A stretch of 64,000 nt of DNA from Mycobacteriales bacterium. Its GTDB lineage: Bacteria; Actinomycetota; Actinomycetes; Mycobacteriales; SCTD01. The notes beneath the pieces are model-generated. The model was not told the DNA's origin. It searched no databases and saw only the letters and a program-made list of their open reading frames with translations. The stretch is taken from contig JAUJOY010000001.1 of assembly GCA_030447385.1 (NCBI GenBank), positions 350,465-414,464 of the forward strand. Reading direction: 5' to 3'. The first letter of the stretch is position 1, and each line of letters starts with the position of its first letter. Shown one piece after another: positions 53,486 through 61,429 of the stretch. A program made the translations under genes and the position numbers.

Positions 53486-54187
53486 TCCGAACGACGCCAC
53501 GTCATCGACCGCTGCGCCGGCACCACGCCGCGCCGCGCCGCGGTCAGGCGCTACGCAGTCGTCGCTCCTCGTAAGCTGCTGGCCGGGGGATCGCAGGTCA
53601 GGCACTCCGTCGTATGCGACACAGCCGCAAGAGGTCTCCTGACGCCAGTCCCCGTCCGGGTCTAGAGAGCGCGGCACCGGCGCGGCGTGAACGTCAGGTG
53701 GGCGACGAGGCGACTCCCGAGCACATCGGCGCTGGTATGGAACTGCTCGTCAAGTGGGGACGGGCTTGTTCTTTGGAGGCGAAGGCGTTCTTTTGCCTTC
53801 GCCGTGATCGATGTTGAGCAGGCGCAAGGGGCCCCGGGGTCAAGACGCAGCGCCCGCAGCGCAGCGAGGACGAACGGTCTTAACGCCGGGGTAGCGCCTG
53901 CTACGTCGGTGGTGGTGAGCGGCTGGTGTGGGCACGACGCGTCGGGGCGGCTGGGGTCGATGCTCCGCCCTTCTGGTTTGCGCGAGTCGGAATCGCAAGT
54001 CGCTGATACGCAGGCTGTTGCCCCTGACTTAAGGCGCCCATGCCGCCGGTGACGGTGGGCCAAGGGCCGGCGGGGATCGGTTCTGCGGCGGCGGTGCCCC
54101 GACGCGTCGTGAGCTCGAGCGGGCAGCGGTCATCGACCTGCCGCAGCCCGGGAAGAACAGTCACGCTGATACGGGTTCCTCGGTTGG
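53486..54187. other. 702-bp gap with no recognisable gene; one hairpin
   Basis: Open frames on both strands (for example 53687-54052) lack ribosome binding sites and recognisable text. A 9-bp stem with an 8-nt loop (GGCGAAGGC / GCCTTCGCC, 53778-53803) could be a terminator for the TA operon or an IS110-related structure. The last ~50 bp adjoin the IS110. Confidence 0.55.
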
Positions 54188-55297
54188 TCAGTCGCCTGCG
54201 GTCATCTCCGCCCGCACGAACCCAGCGAGCTCGCAGGCGACCGCGGTGGTGACCACGTTGGGGTTCATCCCGCGGACGCTGAGCCGCCGGTACCGGCTGC
54301 TCAGGCGGCGGTGCGCGCTCACCGCCCTGGCCACGGTCGCCGGCCCGACGTGACTGCGCCGCTCCGCCAGCGTGGCCCCGGCGACCGGGCGGCTGCGGTA
54401 GTGCCAGGCCGACTCGATCAGCTGGGTGCGCAGCACCTTGTTGCCGGTCTTGGTGATCCCCATCCGATGCTCACGCCCGCCGGAGGAACGTTCTGGAGGG
54501 CACCAGCCCGGTGAACGCCATGAACCCCCGCGCGGAACTGAACCGGTCCCACTGCCCCCCACCTCAGCCACGATGCTCAACGCCCCCAGGTAGCCGACCG
54601 CGTGGTAGGCCGCCAGCCGATGCGCCGGTCCGCCGACCTCAGGAACCTGCAGCCAGCCGCGCAGGTCCGCACAGACCGCCGCCAGCTCACCCTGACGCAC
54701 CGCGACCAACGCCCGGTAGTGCTCGAAGGTGCGCTGCGCGGCCTGCTCCTCGAACCGCTGCGCGGCCAGCCACTGCTCATGCTTACCCGTCCAGTGCGAC
54801 CCGTCGCGGTAGACGTGCCCGTGCCGCAGGCAGAACGACAGCAACCGGCGCTGCGCCCGCTGCAGGTCGTCCTTCACATCGGCCCGGGCGCGGGCCAGGT
54901 CACGCACCGCCTCGATCTGCGGCGGCAGGATGTGCACCGCGGTCAACAACCCCGCCCGGAACAGCATCGCCAGCTCCGCCGCGTCCCGCCGGTCGGTCTT
55001 GACCTTGTCCCCCGACGCCCGGGGTATCAACGACGGTGCGATCACCTCACAGTGCACCCCGCTGGTGCGCAGCGACCGGGCCAACTCGAACCCGGTCGGA
55101 CCAGCCTCATAACAGACCTTGATCCGCGACGGCCCGCCGAGCTTGCGCAACAACCGGCGCACCGCATCGTCGTCCGGACCGATCCGCTGCAGCACCGGCG
55201 CCGCCGCCCGCGGCGGCAACACCCCCGCGGTGATCGAGTCCTTGTGCACATCAAGCGCGACATGGATCGGATCGCGCTCCCGAGTAACAATCGGCAT
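54188..55297 (-). mobile_element. IS110-family transposase
   Basis: 369-residue DEDD transposase. ATG 55297 has GGAGG upstream. N-terminal catalytic domain: PIHVALDVHKDSITAGVL (first Asp), CYEAGPTGFELARSL (Glu), SGDKVKTDRRDAAELAMLFRAG (last Asps). C-terminal Transposase_20 domain: GPAHRLAAYHAVGYLGALSIVAEVG and HRMGITKTGNKVLRTQLIESAWHYR (the Ser is the proposed nucleophile region). Between these, at about 54,490-54,560, a stretch is out of frame; the other frame reads QWDRFSSARGFMAFTGLVPS, so two compensating indels are present. IS110 elements lack long inverted repeats and may use a bridge RNA from the flanks; ends were not resolved. Confidence 0.9.
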
Positions 55298-55555
55298 GGC
55301 GGCCGGCCTCCTTCCGCTGTGGCTCCGTCCTCGCCTCAGCCTGGACGACCCACGTCCCAACGCAAAGTCGGAACGGGGCCGGCCGTTCCATGCTGACTTA
55401 CGGCGCTCCTTCGAGCGCGTCGGTTGACACACATCTTGCCCGTGCACTGGCCGTGACTGTGCGCTGCAATCAGTCGTCGATCGACGTCACGCGCCCGCTG
55501 TCGTAGTAGGCGATCTCCAACGTCTTATGTTTCTGCGGGCAGGCTTCCCGCCGTT
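55298..55555. other. Non-coding flank of IS110
   Basis: 258 bp between the IS110 start and the anti-sigma stop. This includes the IS110 5' leader, where a guide (bridge) RNA of this IS family would be encoded. No gene was recognised. Confidence 0.5.
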
Positions 55556-55780
55556 CTACGCGGAGCTGACGAGCGCCTTGAGGCTCTGGTGCTCGTCGGA
55601 GCAGGCCGGGCAGCCCGCGAGGTGCGCCCGCATCCCGGGCACCAGCGCGTCGGCGTCCTGGCCAAGGACCCCGGCGTCGACGTAGGCGTCGAGTCGGGCG
55701 AAGCAGACCTCGCAGGTCACCTCGGGCTCGCCGGGGCCCAGGAGCCGGCGCAGCGTGCCGGTGATCGGCATGGCGGTCAT
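55556..55780 (-). CDS. Zinc-finger anti-sigma factor
   Basis: 74 residues. ATG at 55780 overlaps the sigma gene's TGA (ATGA), with AGGAG upstream. The zf-HC2/ZAS motif is visible: CEVCFARLDAYVDAGVL, then MRAHLAGCPACSDEHQSL, i.e. CxxC plus HxxxCxxC. There is no membrane segment, so it is a soluble sensor-type anti-sigma, often released by oxidation of the Zn-bound cysteines. Regulates the adjacent sigma factor by inference from the coupling. Confidence 0.88.
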   Translation of the reverse strand: MTAMPITGTLRRLLGPGEPEVTCEVCFARLDAYVDAGVLGQDADALVPGMRAHLAGCPACSDEHQSLKALVSSA

Positions 55781-56457
55781 CGCTTCTCCTTCAGGTAGCC
55801 CTCGGCCAGGACCGACAGGCCCTGGTTGCTCAGGTGCCCCCGCAGCTTGCGGCGGGCGTCGTGCAGGGTCTTGTAGAGCGCACCGCGGGTCGTGCCCAGA
55901 CGCTCGGCCAGCACGTCGATCGGCACCCCGGTGATGGCCAGCGCCACCAGCACATTGCGCTGGTGCGCCGTCAGCGCAGTGCGGATCCCGTCCTCCAGCG
56001 CGCGCAGCAGCTCGCGTTCCTCCGCGGCCGCAGCAGGGCCGCTGCCGGCGTCCGGGAGCAGCGACCACGCCTCGGCCTCCAGGCTGACCTCACGGTTGTG
56101 CCAGCCGCGGCGCCGAGCCTTCACCCCGGCCTCGTAGATCGCGAACTTGTACGCCCAGGTGGTGAAGCGGCTGCGGCCCTCGAAGGCGTCGAGCTTGTCG
56201 AGGACGTGCATCAGCGCGTCGTCGGCGGCCTGCGTCCCGAGGTCGTCCCGGTCGGGCCCCGGCTGCAGACCCCGGCGGACTGTCTCAAAGCGGGCGGCGC
56301 GCAGCAGCAGCGCGTGGAGTTCGGCGACGGCTCGGTCGCGCTCCGCACCGGTCGAGCGAAGCGTGGACAGCCACCGCGCCGACGTCTCGTCGAGCCCGTG
56401 AGCAGGGATTGCGCGGTCAGCAACGGCGGCGAGGTCCACGGCGGTCGGTCGTGTCAC
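55777..56457 (-). CDS. ECF-type RNA polymerase sigma factor
   Basis: 226 residues. GTG at 56457 overlaps the TGA of the upstream small gene (GTGA). Region 2 has ADDALMHVLDKLDAFEGRSRFTTWAYKFAIYEAGVKARRR (core binding and -10 recognition). A linker follows, then region 4: LTAHQRNVLVALAITGVPIDVLAERLGTTRGALYKTLHDARRKLRGHL (-35 helix-turn-helix). Group IV (ECF) layout with a long N-terminal extension of about 60 residues. It probably directs transcription of its own operon and the divergent redox operon; this is inference from shared promoter words. Confidence 0.9.
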   Translation of the reverse strand: MTRPTAVDLAAVADRAIPAHGLDETSARWLSTLRSTGAERDRAVAELHALLLRAARFETVRRGLQPGPDRDDLGTQAADDALMHVLDKLDAFEGRSRFTTWAYKFAIYEAGVKARRRGWHNREVSLEAEAWSLLPDAGSGPAAAAEERELLRALEDGIRTALTAHQRNVLVALAITGVPIDVLAERLGTTRGALYKTLHDARRKLRGHLSNQGLSVLAEGYLKEKR

Positions 56458-56675
56458 AGGCTGTGCTCCTCGTCGGCGGGTGCACAGATGCGGGCGGCCA
56501 GGTGCGGCGGGCACCCGCGGTCGAGCAGCTGCAGCAAGGCGTGCAGGTCCCACCGCAGGTCGCCGGCGACCGTCGCGGCCAGCTCGGCGTCGACGCCCAC
56601 GCACGCAAGGTAGTGCCGTCGCCAGTCGACGAGCCGCTGCCGCCCGTCCGGTCGGCGGCGCCTGAGCGTGTCCAT
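56454..56675 (-). CDS. Hypothetical small protein, first gene of the sigma operon
   Basis: 73 residues from ATG 56675 (MDTLRRRRPDG; ATG 56690 is an alternative). Arg-rich N-terminus, then RLVDWRRHYLACVGVDAELAATVAGDLRWDLHALLQLLDRGCPPHLAARI, a helical segment with two cysteines and one histidine-leucine stretch. No family recognised. It is coupled to the sigma factor by a GTGA overlap, so it may be a second regulator or sensor of that system. Confidence 0.68.
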   Translation of the reverse strand: MDTLRRRRPDGRQRLVDWRRHYLACVGVDAELAATVAGDLRWDLHALLQLLDRGCPPHLAARICAPADEEHSL

Positions 56676-56690
56676 GCCCGGTGAGTGCAC

Positions 56691-56825
56691 CGCCGCAGCC
56701 GATGTCTTACCCCGCGCCCGCGGCGGAGGACGGTCGCAACAAGTCGTCCGGCACAGGTAAGAGATCGCCGCGGGACGTCACTCACCTGCCGAGGACACGG
56801 CAACGCGACCGGGAGGAGGTGCGCC
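56691..56825. promoter_or_regulatory. Divergent promoter region with outward-facing GGTAAGA boxes
   Basis: GGTAAGA reads toward the left operon at 56711-56705 (minus strand; GGGGTAAGA in full) and toward the right operon at 56756-56762 (plus strand; CAGGTAAGAG). The two copies face outward and could be promoter elements of the local sigma factor or an operator pair. A CGTCA word lies 14 nt after the right box. Confidence 0.45.
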
Positions 56826-56873
56826 ATGTGCAAGGAGTGCGGATGCGCGACGACCAGCAACGACGACAAGTAG
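56826..56873 (+). CDS. 15-residue Cys-rich peptide (MCKECGC...)
   Basis: A complete 15-codon frame, MCKECGCATTSNDDK, with a near-perfect ribosome binding site GGGAGGAGGT ending 5 nt before the ATG. The CxxCxC cluster at the very N-terminus resembles the metal-binding start of some HypB nickel proteins, but nothing else of HypB follows. Located 57 bp before the Rieske gene on the same strand. Real translation is likely from the ribosome site; metal binding or redox sensing is inference. It would be missed by gene finders. Confidence 0.65.
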   Translation: MCKECGCATTSNDDK

Positions 56874-56930
56874 GCAGCAGGCCCTGACCCGGCCGGCGCG
56901 CCGGGCCGCAGCCCTGAAGGAGCCCTCCGC

Positions 56931-57242
56931 ATGAGCACGCACCACGTCCCGGGCTTCACCGCCCCCGCGTCCGGCGACCTGACGACCGTCGAGGTCGCCG
57001 GCCGCAGGCTCGCGGTCACCGTCGACGACGGGCAGGCGTACGCGTTCGACGACGCCTGCACCCACGCACAGTGCTCGCTGTCCGGCGGTGAGGTCGAGGA
57101 CGGCGCGGTCATCTGCCCCTGCCACTTCGCCGCGTTCGACATCAGCACCGGGCAGGTCCGCACCGGACCGGCCAAAGACGCCCTGCGGTGCTACCGCGCC
57201 CAGCTGCTCGACGGCGCCCTCACCGTTGAGGTGCCGCAGTGA
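56931..57242 (+). CDS. Rieske-type [2Fe-2S] ferredoxin
   Basis: 103 residues, ATG with AAGGAG upstream. The cluster ligands are CTHAQC (Cys, His) and CPCHFAAFD (Cys, His), separated by the usual spacing, as in small soluble Rieske ferredoxins of multicomponent oxygenases (BphA3-like). Text TTVEVAGRRLAVTVDDGQAYAFDDACTH and RTGPAKDALRCYRAQL is typical. Overlaps the reductase gene by GTGA, so the two are an electron-transfer pair. No oxygenase gene is nearby. Confidence 0.93.
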   Translation: MSTHHVPGFTAPASGDLTTVEVAGRRLAVTVDDGQAYAFDDACTHAQCSLSGGEVEDGAVICPCHFAAFDISTGQVRTGPAKDALRCYRAQLLDGALTVEVPQ

Positions 57243-58495
57243 GCGCCCCGGCCGCCGGCACCGCCGTCATCGTCGGCGCGAGCCTGGCCGGGGCGACGGC
57301 CGCGTTCGCGCTGCGCGAGCGCGGCTTCGACGGCGAGATCGTCCTGGTCGGCGCCGAGCCCGGGCTGCCGTACGAGCGGCCCGCGCTGAGCAAGGGCTAC
57401 CTCGCCAGCGACATGCCGACGGACAAGCTCCTCGTCCGCGACGCCGACGCCTACACCGAACACCAGATCACCCTGCGGCTCGGCGACGCGGCCACCGCGC
57501 TCGACGCCGAACGGCGCAGCGTGAGCCTGGCCTCCGGGGACGTCCTGCCGTACACGCACCTCGTCATCGGGACCGGCGCGAGCAACGCCCGGCCGCCGAT
57601 CCCCGGGATCGACCTGCCCGGCGTGCACCAGCTCCGCACCACGGCCGACGCCGACTCCCTGCGAGCCGAGCTCCCCGGCCTGCGGAACGCCGTCGTCGTC
57701 GGGCAAGGGTTCATCGGCTGCGAGATCGCCGCTACCCTCACCACCCTCGGTGTCGCCGTCACCGCGGTCGATGCCGTACCCGGGCCCCTGTGGGGACCGC
57801 TGGGGCCGCAGCTGTCCGGGCTCGTCCGCCGCTGGCACACCGACCGTGGGGTCCGGCTGGTCAACGACATCACCGTGAGCGCGTTCCTGCCCGACGACGC
57901 TAGCCGCGTCCGAGCGGTTGAGCTGGCCGACGGTCGGCGCCTGGACGCTGACCTCGTCGTCGTCGGAGTTGGGGTCCGGCCCGCCACCAGATGGCTGCAG
58001 GACACGGCGCTGCACCTGGTCCGCGGCGCGATCGGCGTCGACCGGGACGGCCGCACCAACCTGCCCGGCGTGTACGCCGCCGGAGACGTCACCGCCACCT
58101 GGGACGACGAGCTCGACAGGCACGTGCGGCACGAGCACTGGGCCAGCGCCATCGACCAGGCGCAGCGCGTCGCGAACGCCATCACCGGGACGCCCCAGCC
58201 AGACGCCGTCCTTCCCTCGTTCTGGTCCGACCAGTACGACCGAAGCCTGCAGTACGTCGGCAGCCACGACGCCGACTGCGACATCGTCCTGCGAGGCGAT
58301 CCGAACCAGCCCGACGCGCCGCTGCTGGCGTTCTTCCTGCGTGCCGGCCGCCTCGCCGCCGTCCTGGGCGTCGACAGCGGCAAGGACCTGCGCCGGGCCC
58401 AGCGCCTGGTCGGCCAGCAGGTGAACCCGGCGTCGCTGTCCGACCCGACGGTCGACCTGCGCCGCCTCGTGCCGGTGGCCCCCGCCGCACACTGA
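57239..58495 (+). CDS. NAD(P)H ferredoxin reductase (FAD, rhodocoxin-reductase-like)
   Basis: 418 residues. FAD-binding AVIVGASLAGATAAFALRERGF (GxSxxG variant), YERPALSKGYL (family mark), NAD-binding NAVVVGQGFIGCEIAATLTTLGVAVTAVDAVPGPL, and the second FAD contact VYAAGDVTATWDDE, then HEHWASAIDQAQRVANAITG, and the reductase C-terminal domain PSFWSDQYDRSLQYVG. Transfers electrons from NAD(P)H to the Rieske ferredoxin encoded just upstream. GTG start in a GTGA overlap. Confidence 0.94.
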   Translation: MSAPAAGTAVIVGASLAGATAAFALRERGFDGEIVLVGAEPGLPYERPALSKGYLASDMPTDKLLVRDADAYTEHQITLRLGDAATALDAERRSVSLASGDVLPYTHLVIGTGASNARPPIPGIDLPGVHQLRTTADADSLRAELPGLRNAVVVGQGFIGCEIAATLTTLGVAVTAVDAVPGPLWGPLGPQLSGLVRRWHTDRGVRLVNDITVSAFLPDDASRVRAVELADGRRLDADLVVVGVGVRPATRWLQDTALHLVRGAIGVDRDGRTNLPGVYAAGDVTATWDDELDRHVRHEHWASAIDQAQRVANAITGTPQPDAVLPSFWSDQYDRSLQYVGSHDADCDIVLRGDPNQPDAPLLAFFLRAGRLAAVLGVDSGKDLRRAQRLVGQQVNPASLSDPTVDLRRLVPVAPAAH

Positions 58496-58525
58496 CCCCG
58501 ACACCGCGACCGAGAGGCAGCCCGC

Positions 58526-59041
58526 ATGAGGCCGTTCGACCAAATCCCAGCGCTTGGGCGCGTCGGTGTGCTCGACGCCCCCGCGGGCGTGCTCGACAGC
58601 CTGTCCGCCGTCATCTCCAAGCCGCCCGCGCTGCGGCGGGTGCTAGCCGGCGAGCCCTTCGGTCACTCCGCGCACCCGATGCTCGTCCAGCTCCCGATCG
58701 GCGCCTGGGTCTCCGCCGGATGGCTCGACTGCCTGCCCCGCACCGAGCGGTCCGCCACCGTCCTGACCGCCGTCGGGATCGCTTCGGCGCTGCCCGCCGT
58801 CGCCGCCGGGCTCGTCGACTACAGCACGCTCGACAAGCGCAGCAAGCGCGTCGCGGTCGTCCACGCCGCCGCGAACACCATCAGCCTGGCCTGCCAGATC
58901 GCGTCGCTGCGGGACCGGATGACCGGCCGGCTCCGTCGCGGCCAGTGGATCGGGCTAGCCGGCACCATCACCCTGTCCGTCGGCGGCGTGCTCGGCGGGC
59001 ACCTCGCCCACCGACTGGCGGCCGGCGCAGATTTGCCCTGA
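58526..59041 (+). CDS. DUF2231 membrane protein
   Basis: 171 residues; ATG with GAGAGG upstream, 30 bp after the reductase stop. Typical DUF2231 text: LAGEPFGHSAHPMLVQLPIGAWVSAGWLDCL, then ALPAVAAGLVDYSTL and VVHAAANTISLACQIASL, LAGTITLSVGGVLGGHLAHRL. Four membrane helices with conserved histidines (GHSAHP, VVHAA, GHLAH) that may bind haem or metal, so it could connect the soluble Rieske/reductase chain to the membrane. Confidence 0.9.
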   Translation: MRPFDQIPALGRVGVLDAPAGVLDSLSAVISKPPALRRVLAGEPFGHSAHPMLVQLPIGAWVSAGWLDCLPRTERSATVLTAVGIASALPAVAAGLVDYSTLDKRSKRVAVVHAAANTISLACQIASLRDRMTGRLRRGQWIGLAGTITLSVGGVLGGHLAHRLAAGADLP

Positions 59042-59092
59042 CAGACTCGAACGGCCGCTGGCAGGACCTGAGCGGCAACCAACCCGTCGCTG

Positions 59093-59260
59093 GTGAGCAC
59101 CTCGGTGGTCCTGTCGGGCAGCGGCAACCTCGGCGCGGTCGAAGTTGGGATGCTGCGGGTCCTGGTCGAGGACGGGATCGTGCCCGACGTCATGGTCGGC
59201 ACGGGCGCCCTCAACGGCACCTGGACGGCGGCCGCTCACCAGTCCGCGGCGCGGACGAGG
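59093..59260 (+). pseudogene. Truncated patatin-like phospholipase
   Basis: The first ~55 codons read STSVVLSGSGNLGAVEVGMLRVLVEDGIVPDVMVGTGALNGTWTAAA, the opening of patatin-like phospholipases (oxyanion GGGNLGA-like loop). The nucleophile elbow, normally GTSVGALN, is here GTGALN: two residues including the catalytic Ser are deleted, and the text then goes out of frame. It is inactive. Confidence 0.7.
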
Positions 59261-59357
59261 TTTCGGTGCTGTCCCTCGGCGGCCGCGTCTGCCTGCGGCA
59301 TGCTGTCCTGGAGGTCGCGCAGAGCGGCGGCCGGGGCCGGCGTTCGCTGAGGTGCGC

Positions 59358-59702
59358 TCAGGCCGAGACCAACTTGAGCAAGACGGCCGCGACGTCGCCA
59401 GGAGGCACGTGGCGGGTGAACACCGTGGTGGCGCCTGCGTCGAGCAGCTGGTCGACCCGCTCGTGGTAGCCGACTTGCGCCGTGACGAGCGAGTTCGGCG
59501 CGAACTTGCGGATCTCGCGGATGGCGTCTTCGCCCGGCACCATCTCCAGCGAGTCCTCGATGAAGATCAGATCGGGCTGCTCCGCGATCGCCAGGCCCAC
59601 CGCGTCTGCGCCGTTGCAGACTCCGGCGACGACGCGCAGCCCGCCCGCCTTCAGGGCCGCGGACAGCTTGTCCAGGAACCAGGTGTTGCGGTGCGCGAGC
59701 AC
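59358..59702 (-). CDS. Receiver-domain (CheY-like) response regulator, no output domain
   Basis: About 114 residues from a GTG at 59702; the frame extends to 59822 with unlikely text. Receiver fold: VVLAHRNTWFLDKLSAALKAGGLRVVAGVCNGADAVGLAIAEQPDLIFIEDSLEMVPGEDAIREI, with the phospho-accepting Asp most likely in FIEDS, then LDAGATTVFTRHVPPGDVAAVLLKLV. The conserved Lys of the beta5 loop is not evident. It overlaps the upstream gene by about 50 bp. No kinase partner in the window. Confidence 0.7.
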   Translation of the reverse strand: MLAHRNTWFLDKLSAALKAGGLRVVAGVCNGADAVGLAIAEQPDLIFIEDSLEMVPGEDAIREIRKFAPNSLVTAQVGYHERVDQLLDAGATTVFTRHVPPGDVAAVLLKLVSA

Positions 59703-60001
59703 GACTCGCCGGTCCGCGCTCGTCTGGAGCGGTCGCCGCTGACCTGCAGCTGTTCGTGCGCCCGCGCGATCAACGCCTGGTGCTGCCGACGAAGGATCTC
59801 CATCGTCCGGGACGACTCCCACCGCATCTCGCGGCTCAGGGCGGTCGCCGTTGCTGCCTGCTGGCGCATCCGGCGCGCGGTGTTGAACCTCTCGACGGCC
59901 CGGAGCTGCTGTTCGATCAGGTCCAGGTCGCTGCGCGGGTGCCAGTGGGGCGCCGACGCCACCCGAGCAGATGGGGCGTCATCCTCGTTCGTCAGCGTCA
60001 T
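59651..60001 (-). CDS. Hypothetical helical protein upstream of the receiver gene
   Basis: 116 residues (ATG 60001). Residues 20-95 are helical and charged: DLDLIEQQLRAVERFNTARRMRQQAATATALSREMRWESSRTMEILRRQHQALIARAHEQLQVSG, probably a coiled coil. The last 25 residues overlap the receiver gene in another frame and look unnatural, so the true end may be near 59,720 if a frameshift is present. Function unknown; likely co-transcribed with the receiver protein. Confidence 0.55.
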   Translation of the reverse strand: MTLTNEDDAPSARVASAPHWHPRSDLDLIEQQLRAVERFNTARRMRQQAATATALSREMRWESSRTMEILRRQHQALIARAHEQLQVSGDRSRRARTGESCSRTATPGSWTSCPRP

Positions 60002-60073
60002 CGTGTCCCAAGCGGTGGGATGCGGCGGGAGCGTCCGCTCGTCGCATCAAGGATCTGAACGACGGCTGGTGGC

Positions 60074-60364
60074 TCAACCGGCAACTTGGAGCGTAGCCGC
60101 GGCTGGCCGCTTGTCCACTTGGAGGAAGGGCACCACTTGCGGCGTCGTCATCCAAGAGCGAGCCACGGCCGTTGTGGCCTCCGGGCGCCAGAGCAAGAAG
60201 GCGCTTCTGGACGGTCCGGCGGCATGCGTCACGCGGCCGGCCCACCGGTCCTGCGGTGCGGCTTGGCCCCACAGGTCGGCCACCCCGGCCGCCAGCGCGA
60301 GCAGGGCCTGCCGTGCGCAGCGAAGCTCGGATAGCTCAGCCAGCGCCCAGGTCGAGCTCGTCAA
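60074..60364 (-). CDS. Hypothetical protein (doubtful)
   Basis: 96 codons from a TTG. Its start, SSTWALAELSELRCARQALLALAAGVADLWG, reads like a natural helical protein and shares the amphipathic style of the neighbour, but there is no ribosome binding site and the second half is compositionally odd. No family seen. It could be a remnant of a gene preceding the receiver pair. Confidence 0.35.
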   Translation of the reverse strand: MTSSTWALAELSELRCARQALLALAAGVADLWGQAAPQDRWAGRVTHAAGPSRSAFLLWRPEATTAVARSWMTTPQVVPFLQVDKRPAAATLQVAG

Positions 60365-60470
60365 AGGGCGGGCCGGTCCAACTCGTTCAGTGCGACGTCG
60401 TTGTTCGACACGACCGGCTGCCGCGTCGCCGCGGTGCCGAGGTGCAGGACAAGAAGCAGTTGCAGCCCTT

Positions 60471-61178
60471 TCAGACGCGCAGCCCGGCGGAGCTGTCCGG
60501 CGCCGCCGTGGTCTGCGTCCGCAGCGTGAGGGCCGCGAAGATGGCGCCCAGCGCCGCGTACAGCAGGACCAGCAGCCCGATCGACCGGATGCGGAAGTCC
60601 CACAGCAGCACGGCCGGGGCGCCGACCGGATCGGTGTTGTCCGGCAGCAACGCGAACCCGATCGCCACGGTCAGCCCAGCCGCCCCGGCCACCGCGCTCT
60701 GTCGCACCGGGGCCGAAACCCCGCGGACCCGCAGCGCCCGTACTGCGGCGTACGACCCGCTGACGACCACCACACCCAGCGCGACCGCGAGCAGGTATCC
60801 GGAGGTGCGACCGGCGATCGTCTCCGGGTCACCGACACCCGGCGGGTTCGCCGGATAACGCAGCTGAGGGATCAGCGCAAGCGCGGCGAAGCCGCCGGCG
60901 GCCAGCCCCAGGCTGCGCTGCCACGGGTCGGCGCCCGACGGCAGGACGCGGTACGCGACCGCGAACAGCAACCCGAGAGCGAGGCCGGCGAAGACGAACC
61001 CGAGCGGCATGCCGAGCAGCTTCTGGGTCTCACGGCTGACCGGTCCCTCCCCATCGCTCGGTCCTTCCAGAGCGATCGCGGCGCTGAGCGTCGGCCCGAG
61101 GAAGAAGAACGCCGCCACCGAGGTGAGCAGGCCGGCCGCGGCGCCGCTGACGGCGCCTCGCACGAACACGTTGCGCAT
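60471..61178 (-). CDS. cbtA: CbtA family cobalt transporter subunit
   Basis: 235-residue membrane protein with about six helices. VFVRGAVSGAAAGLLTSVAAFFFLGPTLSAAIALE is the family start; it continues with LGMPLGFVFAGLALGLLFAVAYRVL, ALALIPQLRYPANPPGVGDPETIAGRTSGYLLAV (diagnostic PxxRYPxNPP region) and two more helices. ATG 61178 with GGGGGTGA upstream, 14 bp after cbtB. CbtA/CbtB proteins are predicted cobalt importers controlled by B12, which agrees with the riboswitch found upstream. Confidence 0.92.
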   Translation of the reverse strand: MRNVFVRGAVSGAAAGLLTSVAAFFFLGPTLSAAIALEGPSDGEGPVSRETQKLLGMPLGFVFAGLALGLLFAVAYRVLPSGADPWQRSLGLAAGGFAALALIPQLRYPANPPGVGDPETIAGRTSGYLLAVALGVVVVSGSYAAVRALRVRGVSAPVRQSAVAGAAGLTVAIGFALLPDNTDPVGAPAVLLWDFRIRSIGLLVLLYAALGAIFAALTLRTQTTAAPDSSAGLRV

Positions 61179-61192
61179 GTGGTCACCCCCGC

Positions 61193-61393
61193 TCAGTGGC
61201 AGGGCACGCCGAGCATGTGGCGACTGTCGTGGAAGAACTCGTGCACCGCCGTGTCCCCCGCACCCGCCTTGACCACCTGGGCAAGCTGCCCCTGGTCGAA
61301 CGCGACCGCGAACAGCAACGCGACCGCCATCAGGATCGGCAGCAGCAACGACAGCGACGAGTCAGGACGAAGCCGAACAGCAAGCTGGGACAT
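61193..61393 (-). CDS. cbtB: CbtB cobalt transporter subunit
   Basis: 66 residues: one membrane helix (LSLLLPILMAVALLFAVAF) and a His-rich C-terminus (VHEFFHDSRHMLGVPCH) that would bind cobalt before transfer to CbtA. ATG 61393 with TAGGAG upstream. The two-gene order cbtB-cbtA and the upstream cobalamin riboswitch fit the known family context. Confidence 0.92.
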   Translation of the reverse strand: MSQLAVRLRPDSSLSLLLPILMAVALLFAVAFDQGQLAQVVKAGAGDTAVHEFFHDSRHMLGVPCH

Positions 61394-61429
61394 CAGGCGC
61401 TCCTACCGGGGTCTACCGCCCCGCGTCGA

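Noticed and set aside
53662-54063. Overlapping open frames on both strands after the toxin gene
   Set aside because: No start signal, low-complexity basic text, no match to a known family.
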